Positions 17,239-26,283 of a stretch of 64,000 nt of DNA are shown one piece after another. Both the position numbers and the translations under genes were made by a program. A model generated the notes under the pieces. That model made no database searches, was not told the origin of the DNA, and was given only the letters and a program-made list of their open reading frames with translations. Positions within the stretch are counted from its first letter, which is position 1; each line of letters begins with the position of its first letter. This DNA is from Palsa-506 sp963755815 (GTDB lineage: Bacteria; Actinomycetota; Actinomycetes; Streptosporangiales; Streptosporangiaceae): assembly GCA_963755815.1 (NCBI GenBank), contig CAVWLF010000005.1, positions 558,001 through 622,000 on the forward strand, written 5' to 3'.

Positions 17239-19710
17239 ATGAATCTTGCCCTCTACTACCGGCGGGCGACCTGGCGCCGTCAATGGCGCCGGGTCGTGGT
17301 CCTGGCGCTGATGTTCGGGCTGCTGGGCACGGTGGCGCTGGGAGCGCTGGCCGGTGCCCGGCGCACAGACTCGGCCTACGGGCGTTATCTGGCCTCGATC
17401 AATGCCAGCGACGTAACCGTCAACGTCCCGGGCCCGGCACTTGCCTCCATCCGGCAGATCGAGCACCTGCCCGGGGTGGTGTCCGGCCGGGCCTGGCTCG
17501 GCCTGGTCGCCGAGCCGGTGGTCAAGGGCAAGGCGGATGACTCCTTCCAGGTAGATTCCCTGCACGGCAGCCTGGACGGCGAGTATTTCCGGCAGGACCG
17601 GGCGACGGTCGTCGCGGGCCGGTTGCCCCGCCTTGACGCCACCGGCGAGATTGCGCTCACCACGCAGCTGGCCAGGCTCTTCCACACCTGGGTGGGCGGC
17701 CGGGTGACGTACCGGTTCGCCCGGATGAACCCGCGGACGGGCGCCGTGACCCCGGCCGGGAACTCGACGTTCGTGGTCACCGGGATCGTGGATCCCCCTC
17801 CTGTGCTGGTGGACCAGTTCGATGACGGGGGCGGCGCCCTGCTGCCGCCCGCGGCCACCGCCTGGCACCTGAACGAGTTCGCGTTCGGGTGGGTGGGGCT
17901 GCGGCTCCGGGCCGGCCCGGCCGGCATCCCGGCGCTGCAGCGCGAGCTGACCGGACCGGAAAGCACGCTGGACCACGCGTTCCGCCTGCCGCCGGGCGCC
18001 ATCGCCTTCAACGTCCGCCGCGAGGACACCGTTCACCACCAGGTGCAGCAGACGATCGAGCCGCAGGCCGTCGCGCTCGCCATCTTCGGCGGGCTGGCCG
18101 CGCTGGCCCTGCTCGTGCTGGCCGGGCAGGGCCTTGCGCAGCTGCTGAGCTGGTCGGCGGCCAGTGTGCCCGCCCTGCGGGCGGTCGGCGCCACGCGCGC
18201 CCAGGTCGCGTTCGCGACCAGCATCGACGGGGCGGCCGCCGTCCTCGGCGGAACGGTGCTGGCGGTGGCCGGCGCCGTCGCCGTCTCACCTCTGGCCCCG
18301 GTCGGGCCCGTGCGCGCGTTCGACCCCGCCCGCGGTTTCCGTGCCGACCCGCTGGTGCTCGCGGGCGGCGGCGCCGCGCTTGCCTTGCTCTGCCTGGGTA
18401 TCCTCGCCGTGCTGGCCTGGCGATCGGCACGTCCGGCGGCGAGCGCGGTCCCGCGCCGGGCCTCATCAATGGCTCGCGCGGCCGCGGCGGCCGGCCTGCC
18501 AGCCAGCGCCGTGGTCGGAATCCGGGCCGCGCTGGAGCGGGGCGGGGCCGGCCTGGCCCCGGTCCTGGCCACCATGGTCGGGTCGGTCGCCGCGGTGCTG
18601 GCGGTGGTGACGGCGGCGGTATTCAGCGCCAGCCTGAACGGGCTGGTAACCCACCCGGCCAGGTATGGCTGGAACTGGACCCTGCTGATGGACACGCAGG
18701 GTGGTTACGGTTCCTGGCCGGTCGCCCAGATGGACAAGCTCGTCAACGGCCAGCCGGGAGTGACGGCCTGGTCCACCTTCGCGTTCACCCAGGCACCCAT
18801 CGACCACCAGGAAGTGCCGGTCCTCGGCCTGGCCCGGCATCTGGGCTCGGCGCAGCCGCCGACCACCAGCGGCCATCCGATCAGCGGACCGCTGCAGATC
18901 GAGCTAGGCACCGTCACCCTGCGCCAGCTGGGCCAGCACGTGGGCGGCATGGTAACCGTCGGTACCGGCCGGTACCGCAGAGCGCTCACCATCGTCGGGA
19001 CCGTGACCCTGCCATCCATGGGGCTGTCCCAGGCCGACCACGTGTCACTCGGCCGCGGCGCGATGCTGCCCGAGAGCACGCTGCTGGCGACTGAGGGCCT
19101 CTCTCCGCAGCTGACCACCGAGGAGGAACAGTCGGGGGCAACGGTGTCCGACCCCGCCTTTCCCTCGGCGGTCGCCATCGACCTGGCCTCCGGCCCGGAC
19201 GCTGCGCACCTGGCGGCCCGGATCGCCGCCGCCGGCCCGGGCGACACCCCGGGCGGCACCTATGCCCAGCCCCGGGTCCGTGGCGCCGCGATCGTGTACG
19301 CGGCCCAGATGGGCAGCCAGCCGCTGGCCCTGGCCCTGGCGCTGGCCCTGGCGGCGGTGCTGTCGCTGGCGATCGCGCTGCTGGCATCCGTACGCGAGCG
19401 GCGGCGGCAGCTGGCCCTGCTGAAGGCCCTCGGGCTGACCAGGCGCCAGGTGCGGGAGGCCATCGCCTGGCAGGCGACCATCATTCTGCTGGTGGCCGTC
19501 ATCGTCGGGGTGCCACTCGGCATCGCGGCGGGCCGCTGGGCGTGGACCAGTTTCGCGGCCTCCCTGGGCGTAGTCCCGGTGACCGTGGTCCCCGGCCAGG
19601 CGCTGCTGGCCGGCTTCATCGGCCTGCTCGTGGCAGGCAACCTGCTGACCGCCATCCCGGCGTCGGTAGCCGCCCGGACCAGGGCCGCCGTCGCGCTGCG
19701 CGCCGAGTAG
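17239..19710 (+). CDS. FtsX-like (MacB-type) ABC transporter permease
   Basis: 823 aa. It has an N-terminal transmembrane helix after a basic start (RRVVVLALMFGLLGTVALGALAGARRTDSAYGRYL), a large extracellular domain to about residue 275, and a first FtsX core of helices (about 280-400). A second extracellular domain follows, and the C-terminal FtsX core includes ALALALALAAVLSLAIALLASVRERRRQLALLKALGLTRRQVREAIAWQ. This is the 10-helix duplicated layout of permeases that work with a LolD/MacB-like ATPase. No ATPase gene is adjacent, so the partner must be encoded elsewhere. It runs against the propeller/sigma pair. Confidence 0.85.
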   Translation: MNLALYYRRATWRRQWRRVVVLALMFGLLGTVALGALAGARRTDSAYGRYLASINASDVTVNVPGPALASIRQIEHLPGVVSGRAWLGLVAEPVVKGKADDSFQVDSLHGSLDGEYFRQDRATVVAGRLPRLDATGEIALTTQLARLFHTWVGGRVTYRFARMNPRTGAVTPAGNSTFVVTGIVDPPPVLVDQFDDGGGALLPPAATAWHLNEFAFGWVGLRLRAGPAGIPALQRELTGPESTLDHAFRLPPGAIAFNVRREDTVHHQVQQTIEPQAVALAIFGGLAALALLVLAGQGLAQLLSWSAASVPALRAVGATRAQVAFATSIDGAAAVLGGTVLAVAGAVAVSPLAPVGPVRAFDPARGFRADPLVLAGGGAALALLCLGILAVLAWRSARPAASAVPRRASSMARAAAAAGLPASAVVGIRAALERGGAGLAPVLATMVGSVAAVLAVVTAAVFSASLNGLVTHPARYGWNWTLLMDTQGGYGSWPVAQMDKLVNGQPGVTAWSTFAFTQAPIDHQEVPVLGLARHLGSAQPPTTSGHPISGPLQIELGTVTLRQLGQHVGGMVTVGTGRYRRALTIVGTVTLPSMGLSQADHVSLGRGAMLPESTLLATEGLSPQLTTEEEQSGATVSDPAFPSAVAIDLASGPDAAHLAARIAAAGPGDTPGGTYAQPRVRGAAIVYAAQMGSQPLALALALALAAVLSLAIALLASVRERRRQLALLKALGLTRRQVREAIAWQATIILLVAVIVGVPLGIAAGRWAWTSFAASLGVVPVTVVPGQALLAGFIGLLVAGNLLTAIPASVAARTRAAVALRAE

Positions 19711-19794
19711 CGACGCGCGAACCCCGGGTCAGGAGACAGGCCGCCCCAGCTCCCCGACGGTCAGTTCCGCAGTGCCGCCGGCCTAAGACCGCCT

Positions 19795-21141
19795 CTACCA
19801 GGCGAATCCGACGTAGCCTCCGCTGGTCTGGAATCCGCCGCTGTTCATCGCATAGAGCAAGGGCGCCAGCGCCACGTGCGAGAGTGGCGTGAACCTATCG
19901 CCGCTGAGGAAGCCCGCTGCGCCGAGTTTCCCGCGGGGCATCTCGATGATGAGCCTTCCGCCGGAGAAGTCGGACCAGGCGACCATCTGACGAGCGCGCC
20001 CGAGCTGGAACCCTCGCCCGTGCAGCTGCCACCGTGCCACGACGCGGAGCAGCGCGCCGGTGCGGGCCGAGTACACGCCGAGCGCGCCGGATTCGGTGGT
20101 GGCGCTCAGACGACCAGAACGGCCGCCGTATCCGCTGATCAGCTTGGTGCCATCGGGGGTGAGGAAACTGGAGAAACCCTGCCCGCCGTGCAGCGTGACC
20201 GGCTGGCCGGCCGCCAGGTTCGTGCCCGGCGCGGCCGTGTCGAGCAGGCGCATCTGCGTCGCGCCGCTGCGGATGGTGCCGCCGGGTTCGACGAGCATCT
20301 GCCCGACCGCCAGGATCTGCCCGTCCGATGTCCATGCCCCGAGCCCGGTGAGCACCGGCGTCGCCGCCGGGGGTGGCGATACCCATTGCCGTAGCTGGCC
20401 GGTGGCCAGCGTGATCACCTGGACGACGGCGGGTTTGCCGCTGCCGCCGTAGGCGACCGCGAGCTTGGCGCCGTCCGGCGACAGCGCGACGGTCGGCTGC
20501 TGCGCCGCGGTTAGCGTCTCGGGGAGGGATAGCGGGGACAACTGCGTGTGGCCGCCAGAGGTGATGCGGAGGATCGTGAACCTCAGCGGCCTGCTTTGAT
20601 CCTGCTTGTACTTTTCATTACCGGTTTTGCTGTAGCTATATCTCTGCGCGGCGAATACGAACGCGTTGTCGCTGGCGTCGCCGGTGAACGACACGAATGC
20701 GTTGTCGGGCGCGGGCGGGCTGACCGTGGTGAGGAGCTTGCCGCTCGCGGTGGCCCGGACCTTGACGTAGCGGGCAATGACGCTGTCGCCGTATTGGGTG
20801 CCATGGACGGTGCGGCTGAAGGTGTTTCCCTGGACCGCGTACGCGTAGTAGGGCGGGATCCGGGAGTACCACGCCGGCCCGCCGCCGTTCGCCGGCCGGC
20901 TCGGGCCGGCGCGGGAGACTTCATGCGCGATGGCGAGGGCGCCGGCGATCACGGCGATGACGGCGGCGGCAGCGGCCAGCCCCGTCACCCAGCCAGGCCA
21001 GCGCCGCAGGCCCGTGCGCCGTAGCGCATTGGGTGGGTCCGGCGCCTGTGCGGGCAGTCGCAGCGGCGGGATGCTGCGCGGCTCGATCAGCTCCGATTCG
21101 GTCCTCAGGTCGGTGCGGAGCCGGTCTTCCAGCGGGGTCAC
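19795..21141 (-). CDS. Membrane-anchored beta-propeller-like protein, candidate anti-sigma factor
   Basis: 448 aa. A cytoplasmic N-terminus of about 50 residues (MTPLEDRLRTDLRTESELIEP) precedes one transmembrane helix (VTGLAAAAAVIAVIAGALAIAHEV). A large outer part has WD40/TolB-like strands such as VALSPDGAKLAVAYGG and SSFLTPDGTKLISGYGG. Its start codon overlaps the stop of the ECF sigma gene by 4 bp, which is the usual sigma/anti-sigma arrangement. The short N-terminal domain resembles the DUF-type cytoplasmic segment seen in such pairs but lacks a ZAS zinc motif. The anti-sigma role is inferred from context. Confidence 0.7.
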   Translation of the reverse strand: MTPLEDRLRTDLRTESELIEPRSIPPLRLPAQAPDPPNALRRTGLRRWPGWVTGLAAAAAVIAVIAGALAIAHEVSRAGPSRPANGGGPAWYSRIPPYYAYAVQGNTFSRTVHGTQYGDSVIARYVKVRATASGKLLTTVSPPAPDNAFVSFTGDASDNAFVFAAQRYSYSKTGNEKYKQDQSRPLRFTILRITSGGHTQLSPLSLPETLTAAQQPTVALSPDGAKLAVAYGGSGKPAVVQVITLATGQLRQWVSPPPAATPVLTGLGAWTSDGQILAVGQMLVEPGGTIRSGATQMRLLDTAAPGTNLAAGQPVTLHGGQGFSSFLTPDGTKLISGYGGRSGRLSATTESGALGVYSARTGALLRVVARWQLHGRGFQLGRARQMVAWSDFSGGRLIIEMPRGKLGAAGFLSGDRFTPLSHVALAPLLYAMNSGGFQTSGGYVGFAW

Positions 21142-21770
21142 AGCTCCTCCTGAAGCATTCGGCCCAGTGCGGCCAGCGCCCGGGAGGTAGTGGATTTGAC
21201 GGTGCCGCGGCTGACGCCCATGGCCAGCGCGGTTTCGTGCTCGGGCAGGTCGGCGAAATAGCGGAGCACCAGGGCCTCACGCTGCCGGGGCGGCAGGCGC
21301 CGCAGTGCCGCCAGCGTCTCCCGCTGTTCCTCGCCGGCCAGCACAGCGGCTTCCGCCGACGCGGCGGCCGGAACGATCAGCGGCCGGGGGACTCGCCTGG
21401 TACGGCGAAGAGCCGACCGGGAGCCGTTCAGCACCGATGCGCGCACGTAGCCGAGGGCGTTGCGGTGGTCCGGCATCCGGTCCCAGGCGCGGTACAGGCC
21501 GCAGAAGGCCTCCTGCACCACGTCCTCGGCCGTCTGCCTGTCCCCGAGCATGATGAACGCGAGCCGGGTCAGTCCCAGCGCGTGCCCCTGATAGATGGCG
21601 GTCACCGCCTGGCTGGCGTCCAGCTCGGGGGCCACCGCGCCGCCGTCTGCACCGCCGCCGCCTGCACCGCCGCCGTCCGCGCCGTTCCGGGCTGGCGTCA
21701 CGGCCGTGGTGGCCGGGTGCGGGGGGCCGGTGCCGGAGCGGCCGCCTGCGCGCGCGGTTTCATTGTCCAC
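21138..21770 (-). CDS. ECF (SigE-family) RNA polymerase sigma factor
   Basis: 210 aa. After a Gly/Ala/Pro-rich N-terminal extension of about 50 residues, region 2 reads IYQGHALGLTRLAFIMLGDRQTAEDVVQEAFCGLYRAWDRM. Region 4 reads LAALRRLPPRQREALVLRYFADLPEHETALAMGVSRGTVKSTTSRALAALGRML, with the helix-turn-helix in MGVSRGTVKSTTSRAL. This is a group 4 sigma factor of the actinobacterial SigE-like class (not M. tuberculosis SigE). Its stop overlaps the start of the downstream membrane protein, its probable regulator. The regulon is unknown. Confidence 0.9.
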   Translation of the reverse strand: MDNETARAGGRSGTGPPHPATTAVTPARNGADGGGAGGGGADGGAVAPELDASQAVTAIYQGHALGLTRLAFIMLGDRQTAEDVVQEAFCGLYRAWDRMPDHRNALGYVRASVLNGSRSALRRTRRVPRPLIVPAAASAEAAVLAGEEQRETLAALRRLPPRQREALVLRYFADLPEHETALAMGVSRGTVKSTTSRALAALGRMLQEEL

Positions 21771-21865
21771 ATATCAGAAACGCCAGCGCTGGCCAAAGGT
21801 TGCCTCGGCCGCCCGCCTGACCGGGCCGGGCCGGGCCGGGTGACCACGCCGCGGTCAGCCGGGAG

Positions 21866-22753
21866 TCAACTCGATGCGGTTGGACCTGCCGTAAACGCGG
21901 TGGCATGATCGGCGGCCCACTGGCGAAACGACCGCGGCGGCGATCCGAGGATGTCGGACACCGTAGCGGTGATGAACGCCTGCCTTCCCATCGTCGCGCC
22001 CCACGCGGCGAGCAGCATGTCCACGGCCGGGCGGGGCCAGCTTCCCTCCGTCTCGCTGCGGAACTCATCCGGCGACAGCTCCTCAAATTTGAACCGGCGT
22101 CCCAGGACGTCACCGATGATGCTCACCTGCTCGGCCTGACTCAGCGACTCGGGGCCGGTGAGGACGTAGTCACCTCCAGCATGGCCGTCCTGATACAGGG
22201 TCCGCGCCGTGACGGCGGCCACGTCGCGGTCATCGACGGGTGCCGTCTCGGCCGCGCCGTAAGGCCACCGGACGACACCGCCGGCCCGAATCGCGGTCGC
22301 CCACCAGGACAGCGCGTTCGACGCGAACATCCCCGGCCGGATGATCGTCGACTCGAGCCCGGCGGCCGCGATGAGCCGCTCGATATCGGCGTGCAGCACC
22401 GCCATCGGATTTGGCTGCTGGAAGAAAGGATGCGGGGTCTGGTGCGGTGATGAGAGGAAGACGACCCGCCTCGTATAGGTGGCGAGACGCTCGACCACGG
22501 CCGGGACCGTCGCCGGCGGGGCGGTCCAGACGAGGAAGACGGCGCTGACCCCCCGCAGCCCGGCGTCGAGCGATGCAGGCACGGTGAGGTCGCCGGTGAC
22601 GACTTCGACGTTCGCTGGCAGCGCCGCCGCCCCGGAGCGATGCGTGAGAGCGCGGACCGGCACGCCCGCGGCTATGAGCAGGTCGACTACAGCGCGCCCG
22701 ACCCGGCCGGTCGCTCCAGTGACGAGGACCGGGGGCACTTGCGTCCGTGTCAT
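21866..22753 (-). CDS. NmrA-like NAD(P)-binding protein
   Basis: 295 aa from the ATG at 22753; the upstream extension lacks a Rossmann-compatible sequence and is rejected. The Rossmann motif VTGATGRVGRAVVDLL lies at the N-terminus, followed by GVPVRALTH and NVEVVTGDLTVPASLDAGLRGV. This is typical of the NmrA/HSCARG atypical SDR group (redox sensors, quinone or azo reductases). The Tyr-x-x-x-Lys pair is absent, as is usual in the family. The C-terminal part has GESLSQAEQVSIIG-like segments. Confidence 0.87.
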   Translation of the reverse strand: MTRTQVPPVLVTGATGRVGRAVVDLLIAAGVPVRALTHRSGAAALPANVEVVTGDLTVPASLDAGLRGVSAVFLVWTAPPATVPAVVERLATYTRRVVFLSSPHQTPHPFFQQPNPMAVLHADIERLIAAAGLESTIIRPGMFASNALSWWATAIRAGGVVRWPYGAAETAPVDDRDVAAVTARTLYQDGHAGGDYVLTGPESLSQAEQVSIIGDVLGRRFKFEELSPDEFRSETEGSWPRPAVDMLLAAWGATMGRQAFITATVSDILGSPPRSFRQWAADHATAFTAGPTASS

Positions 22754-22995
22754 GAGGATCCCGGCGTTGTCCGTGGCAGGCCCACGCAGCCCATGATGCC
22801 ATCTTCGCCGGGAGCGGATGAAGATCATGACGCGCCGTTGCCGAAGCGGCTCCGACGGTGGTTCTGATTAGGTCACCAAGATCGCCGTGCGCTGTCTGGA
22901 CGTTGCCACATCTGCCCATTACGGTGTCTGTCGAAGCCGGCCGACCGGACCACAGGCCTGAGTTCTCATGGGGCCGCCGAGGTAGGAGAGACGAC

Positions 22996-23523
22996 ATGGC
23001 CAAGCCCGACGCAGTGTTCATTTACATCGGCACCTACCCAAGCGAGGCGGCGGCGCGAGCCGACTACGACGTCGTCAAGGAACTCCACGCCGTGGGCGCA
23101 GTGGGAAGCTACGACGCCGCGGTGGTCACCAAGGACGCGGCGGGCAAGGTTCATGTCAACAAGGATGAGATGGCCACCCGGCACGGAGCGTGGGGCGGGA
23201 TCGCGGCCGGCGCACTCATCGGCATTCTGTTCCCTCCCTCGATAATCGGCACCGCCTTGGTCGGCGGCGCCGTAGGCGGGGTGAGCGGCCATCTGTGGCG
23301 GGGCATGTCCCGATCTGACGTCAAGGAGCTGGGGGAGCTCATCGACGCGGGACAGGCCGCTCTGATTGTCATCGGCGAGAGCAAGCTGGAGCAGGCGCTG
23401 GCCAAGGCCGAGCTGAGAGCTGAGAAGCACATCGCCAAGGAGCTCGACGTGAGCGCGAAGGACGTCCACGAGGCTGTCCAGGAGGCCGCCGCCGAGGAAG
23501 CCGATTCATCCTCGCCATCCTGA
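22996..23523 (+). CDS. DUF1269 domain membrane-associated protein
   Basis: 175 aa from the ATG at 22996, which follows GGTAGGAGAG; the longer frame upstream is rejected. It has the DUF1269 layout: an N-terminal alpha/beta part (AVFIYIGTYPSEAAARADYDVVKEL, YDAAVVTKDAAGKVHVNKDE) and a Gly-rich hydrophobic segment (WGGIAAGALIGILFPPSIIGTALVGGAVGG). A helix-rich tail (LEQALAKAELRAEKHIAKELDVSAKDVHEAVQ) ends it. The family is found in stress-related contexts but has no proven function. Confidence 0.82.
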   Translation: MAKPDAVFIYIGTYPSEAAARADYDVVKELHAVGAVGSYDAAVVTKDAAGKVHVNKDEMATRHGAWGGIAAGALIGILFPPSIIGTALVGGAVGGVSGHLWRGMSRSDVKELGELIDAGQAALIVIGESKLEQALAKAELRAEKHIAKELDVSAKDVHEAVQEAAAEEADSSSPS

Positions 23524-23737
23524 TTCGGCAATTACCGTCCCCGCCCGAAGGCGGCCGGCTTCAGCACCGACCGGGCCATCGGCAAGCCCGGGGCGGACAG
23601 GCTTCCGGCCGAACCCCGCGCGGCAATCTTGTCGCTGACCGGTCAGGGCCGGCTGTATTGCCAGCCTGGGAGTATTGCCCGACGGCTGCGTGCCGATCTA
23701 GATTGACCCCGTCGTCCCACCGCTTCGAGGCGCCTGC

Positions 23738-24376
23738 ATGCAACCGCTAGCCGCCGCTAGTTCGCCCAGTGCCCTCGGCTTCTGGGCCTATCTGGCTATT
23801 TTCGTCGCCGCGGCGGCGGGCTATATGGGCGTCCCCCTCATCGGGACGGCCGTCATCGGAGCCGCCGCTGTCCTGGCCAGCCAGGATCGGCTCAACATCG
23901 CGGCAGTGCTGTTGGTGGCGGTGATCGGTTGCGAGATCGGCGGCCTGGGCGGGTTCAGGATCGGCTACCGCTGGGGCCGGCAGGTTCTGGAGCACCCCGG
24001 ACCCGGCCTGGCGTGGCGAAAGAAGGCGGTCGCCAAGGGCGAAGCGGTGTACCAGAAGTGGGGACGCCTAGCCGTCTTCGTGACGCCCTCGATCGTTTCG
24101 GGTGCGCTGGAGATGAAGTTCCGCCAGTTCGCGATCTGGAATTTTCTCGCCGCCAGCGCGTTCGTGCTGGCGGTCGGCCCGACCGCCTACGGCGCGGGCA
24201 AGGTCTCTACCGGCCACCACGATCCGGTGAGCCTCGGCATGCTAATCGGAGGGATCGCGGTCATCGCCGTGTGCGCCGTGATCGCGCGGCGCGACTACCG
24301 CCGGCGTAAAGCCCGCCGGTCTAGCGCGGGCAGACCGGCTCAGCCACCCGATCGCGCCGTCCATGAGAACTTGTGA
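23738..24376 (+). CDS. DedA-like (VTT-domain) integral membrane protein
   Basis: 212 aa with about five hydrophobic segments. The SNARE-associated/DedA pattern is seen in AVIGCEIGGLGGFRIGYRWGRQVL, where the E-x(3)-G-x(3)-Y-x-I/W-G-R type motif lies after helix 3. A later segment reads WGRLAVFVTPSIVSGALEMKFRQFAIWNFLAASAFVLAVGPTAYG. DedA proteins are half-transporters implicated in undecaprenyl-phosphate or lipid flipping. The C-terminus is basic and disordered. It is shorter on conserved arginines than classical DedA, so the exact subfamily is uncertain. Confidence 0.68.
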   Translation: MQPLAAASSPSALGFWAYLAIFVAAAAGYMGVPLIGTAVIGAAAVLASQDRLNIAAVLLVAVIGCEIGGLGGFRIGYRWGRQVLEHPGPGLAWRKKAVAKGEAVYQKWGRLAVFVTPSIVSGALEMKFRQFAIWNFLAASAFVLAVGPTAYGAGKVSTGHHDPVSLGMLIGGIAVIAVCAVIARRDYRRRKARRSSAGRPAQPPDRAVHENL

Positions 24377-24617
24377 GAGTGGACGGGAGAGGTGCGGCTG
24401 AGCGCGCAGGCCCAATACGCCGTTGCCCGCGCCTGGTCCGGAGCGGACCTGCTCATCGAGAACCACTCCGGACACCTGGGGAGTGACACGAAGCGCGCCT
24501 GGATGCTCGGTACGCTCGACAAATTGCCAGCCGGTGAAACTGCCTGGCGGCACGCTCCGGATGTTCGCCGGATGTGCTCCGCGATGAGTTGGCGGGCCGC
24601 GTACAGTCACACTCGGC

Positions 24618-25352
24618 ATGACGTACGCACCGGTGAACGGCCTGCAGCTTTACTACGAGAGGCACGGTTCCGGCCGTCCACTCGTCCTGCTCCATGGCGG
24701 CCTGATGACCATCGACCTCAATTTCGGGCCGTTGCTGGGCCCGCTTGCGGCGGGCCGGCAGGTGATCGCGGTGGAGCTCCAGGGCCACGGGCACACCGCC
24801 GACACTGACCGCCCGATGACGATCGAGGCGCTGGCCGGTGACGTTGTCGCGCTGCTCGACCAGCTGGAGATCGCCGAGGCCGACCTGTTCGGGTTCAGCC
24901 TCGGCGGTCTCGTCGCGTACGCAGTCGCGCTCGGCGCGCCCGCCCGGGTCGGCAAGCTGATCGTCGCCTCGGCGGACGGCCACCGCCCGCCAGGCCGGGA
25001 GAGCGCGCCCCTCGGCGACGACCGGATGCCGACGCCGGCCGACTTCCAGGCGATGCGCGACGCCTACGACGCGGTCGCTCCCGACCCCTCGCACTTCGAG
25101 GAGTTCGCCGCCAGGACGGCGGCAATGGTGCACGAGTTCCCGGGGTGGACCGACGAGCTGCGATCACTGCAGGCGCCGACCCTGCTGGTCTTCGGCGACC
25201 GCGACTTCTCACCGTTGCCCGACGTGGTGGAGATGTTTGAGCTCCTGCCGAACGCGCAACTCGCAGTGCTCCCCGCGACGACGCACGTCGGCGTGACGCG
25301 ACGGCCCGCCGAAGTGCTCGCGCTGATCACGCCATTCCTCGACGCGCGCTAG
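24618..25352 (+). CDS. Alpha/beta hydrolase
   Basis: 244 aa. The oxyanion-hole strand LVLLHGGLMT is followed by VELQGHGHTADTD. The nucleophile elbow GFSLGG carries S94, the acid is probably in LLVFGDRDFSPLPD, and the histidine is in PATTHVGVTRRP. A 3-oxoadipate enol-lactonase or haloperoxidase-like subgroup is possible, but no substrate is implied. The start ATG directly follows a short region of unknown content (24377-24617, in which I see no convincing gene). Confidence 0.87.
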   Translation: MTYAPVNGLQLYYERHGSGRPLVLLHGGLMTIDLNFGPLLGPLAAGRQVIAVELQGHGHTADTDRPMTIEALAGDVVALLDQLEIAEADLFGFSLGGLVAYAVALGAPARVGKLIVASADGHRPPGRESAPLGDDRMPTPADFQAMRDAYDAVAPDPSHFEEFAARTAAMVHEFPGWTDELRSLQAPTLLVFGDRDFSPLPDVVEMFELLPNAQLAVLPATTHVGVTRRPAEVLALITPFLDAR

Positions 25353-25456
25353 CCCGCCCGAATCCGTCGCCGCAGGTTTCGCCGGACGTCCAGGCCTGGC
25401 CGTGCGCCTTCTCCCGAGCCCGATCATGGCCGGGCCCCGGCATTAGGCTGCTGGCC

Positions 25457-26086
25457 ATGGCTAGCGAACCCAGCGAGATTGTGCGGGCTGGTTACGACGA
25501 GGCCGCGGCCCGGTATCGCGCGCTGGAGCACGACAGCGCCCGCTGGCCGCGCGCCGAGTGGATCGGGGAGCTGACCAGGAGCCTGCAGCCCGGCGCGGCC
25601 ATTCTCGACCTGGGCTGCGCGACCGGTATTCCCGTGGCCGCGGAACTTGCGAGGCGGTACCGCGTGACCGGGGTCGACATTTCCCCGGAACATATCCAGC
25701 AGGCGGGCCGGAACGTCCCGGACGCTGAGTTCGTCTGCTCGGACGCGCTTACGGTCACCTTCCCGCCCGGGCACTTCGACGCGATCATCTCCCTGTACAC
25801 CTTCGACCACATTCCCAGGGACGAGCACAGGGGTCTCCTGGAACGCCTGCGCCACTGGCTCCGGCCTGGCGGCCTGCTCCTGCTGAGCATCGAAGACCAC
25901 GACGAGCCTGGCACGGTGGCGGAATGGCTGGGTGTTGACATGTTTTTCAGCATGTTCGGCGCCGACGCCACTCGCCAGCTCGTCCGCGATGCCGGGTTCG
26001 ATATCGAGAAGACCGCTCTGGGGACCCAGACAGAGGGTGAAACGGACATCTCCTATACCTGGATCCTGGCTCGGAAGCCGTCCTGA
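25457..26086 (+). CDS. Class I SAM-dependent methyltransferase
   Basis: 209 aa. The SAM loop is ILDLGCATGIPVAAELARRYRVTGVDIS; the unusual A in GCATG is common in this subgroup. Motif II/III regions are ISPEHIQQAGRNVPDAEFVCSDALT, motif IV is FDAIISLYTFDHIP, and motif VI is WLRPGGLLLLSIED. Substrate is unknown. It is probably single-gene; the gap of about 190 bp downstream leads to the promoter of the SRPBCC gene. Confidence 0.87.
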   Translation: MASEPSEIVRAGYDEAAARYRALEHDSARWPRAEWIGELTRSLQPGAAILDLGCATGIPVAAELARRYRVTGVDISPEHIQQAGRNVPDAEFVCSDALTVTFPPGHFDAIISLYTFDHIPRDEHRGLLERLRHWLRPGGLLLLSIEDHDEPGTVAEWLGVDMFFSMFGADATRQLVRDAGFDIEKTALGTQTEGETDISYTWILARKPS

Positions 26087-26177
26087 CCCCCGCCGGGAAG
26101 CCAGCGTAATCACGGCTAGCTGGGTTCGACCGCCCTGCCGATGACGCACGAGGCCAGCTCAACGTTGAAGTATTCAC

Positions 26178-26225
26178 TTGACTATTGACGGCAGCCGCGA
26201 TCATACTTAAGCACATGGTTAACCA
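26178..26225 (+). promoter_or_regulatory. Promoter and candidate operator of the SRPBCC gene
   Basis: A TTGACT -35 box (26178-26183), an 18-bp spacer and a CATACT -10 box (26202-26207) put transcription start near 26214. This is right at an ATG (26215), so the transcript would be leaderless. The palindrome TGGTTAACCA (26216-26225) overlaps this start and is a plausible repressor site. Predicted from sequence only. Confidence 0.5.
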
Positions 26226-26283
26226 AATGGATGACCTGGACCCCGGGTCTTGCATGCCCTGGCTAACGGAGGAGAAGCGATGA
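26215..26283 (+). pseudogene. 22-codon leader frame, likely remnant of an ArsR-family regulator
   Basis: The frame begins MVNQMDDLDP and ends in a TGA that overlaps the ATG of the SRPBCC gene. In actinomycetes SRPBCC genes of this type usually follow an arsR gene whose product starts with this kind of sequence and continues FHALANPTRR. Here HALANGG can be read in another frame just 10 codons later, immediately before the SRPBCC start. That is what would be left if most of the regulator had been deleted. It may still be translated and coupled to the downstream gene. Confidence 0.4.

Noticed and set aside
24392..24617. Possible short gene between the DedA-like and hydrolase genes
   Set aside because: The frame has no stop before running into the hydrolase gene and the translation has no ordered pattern.
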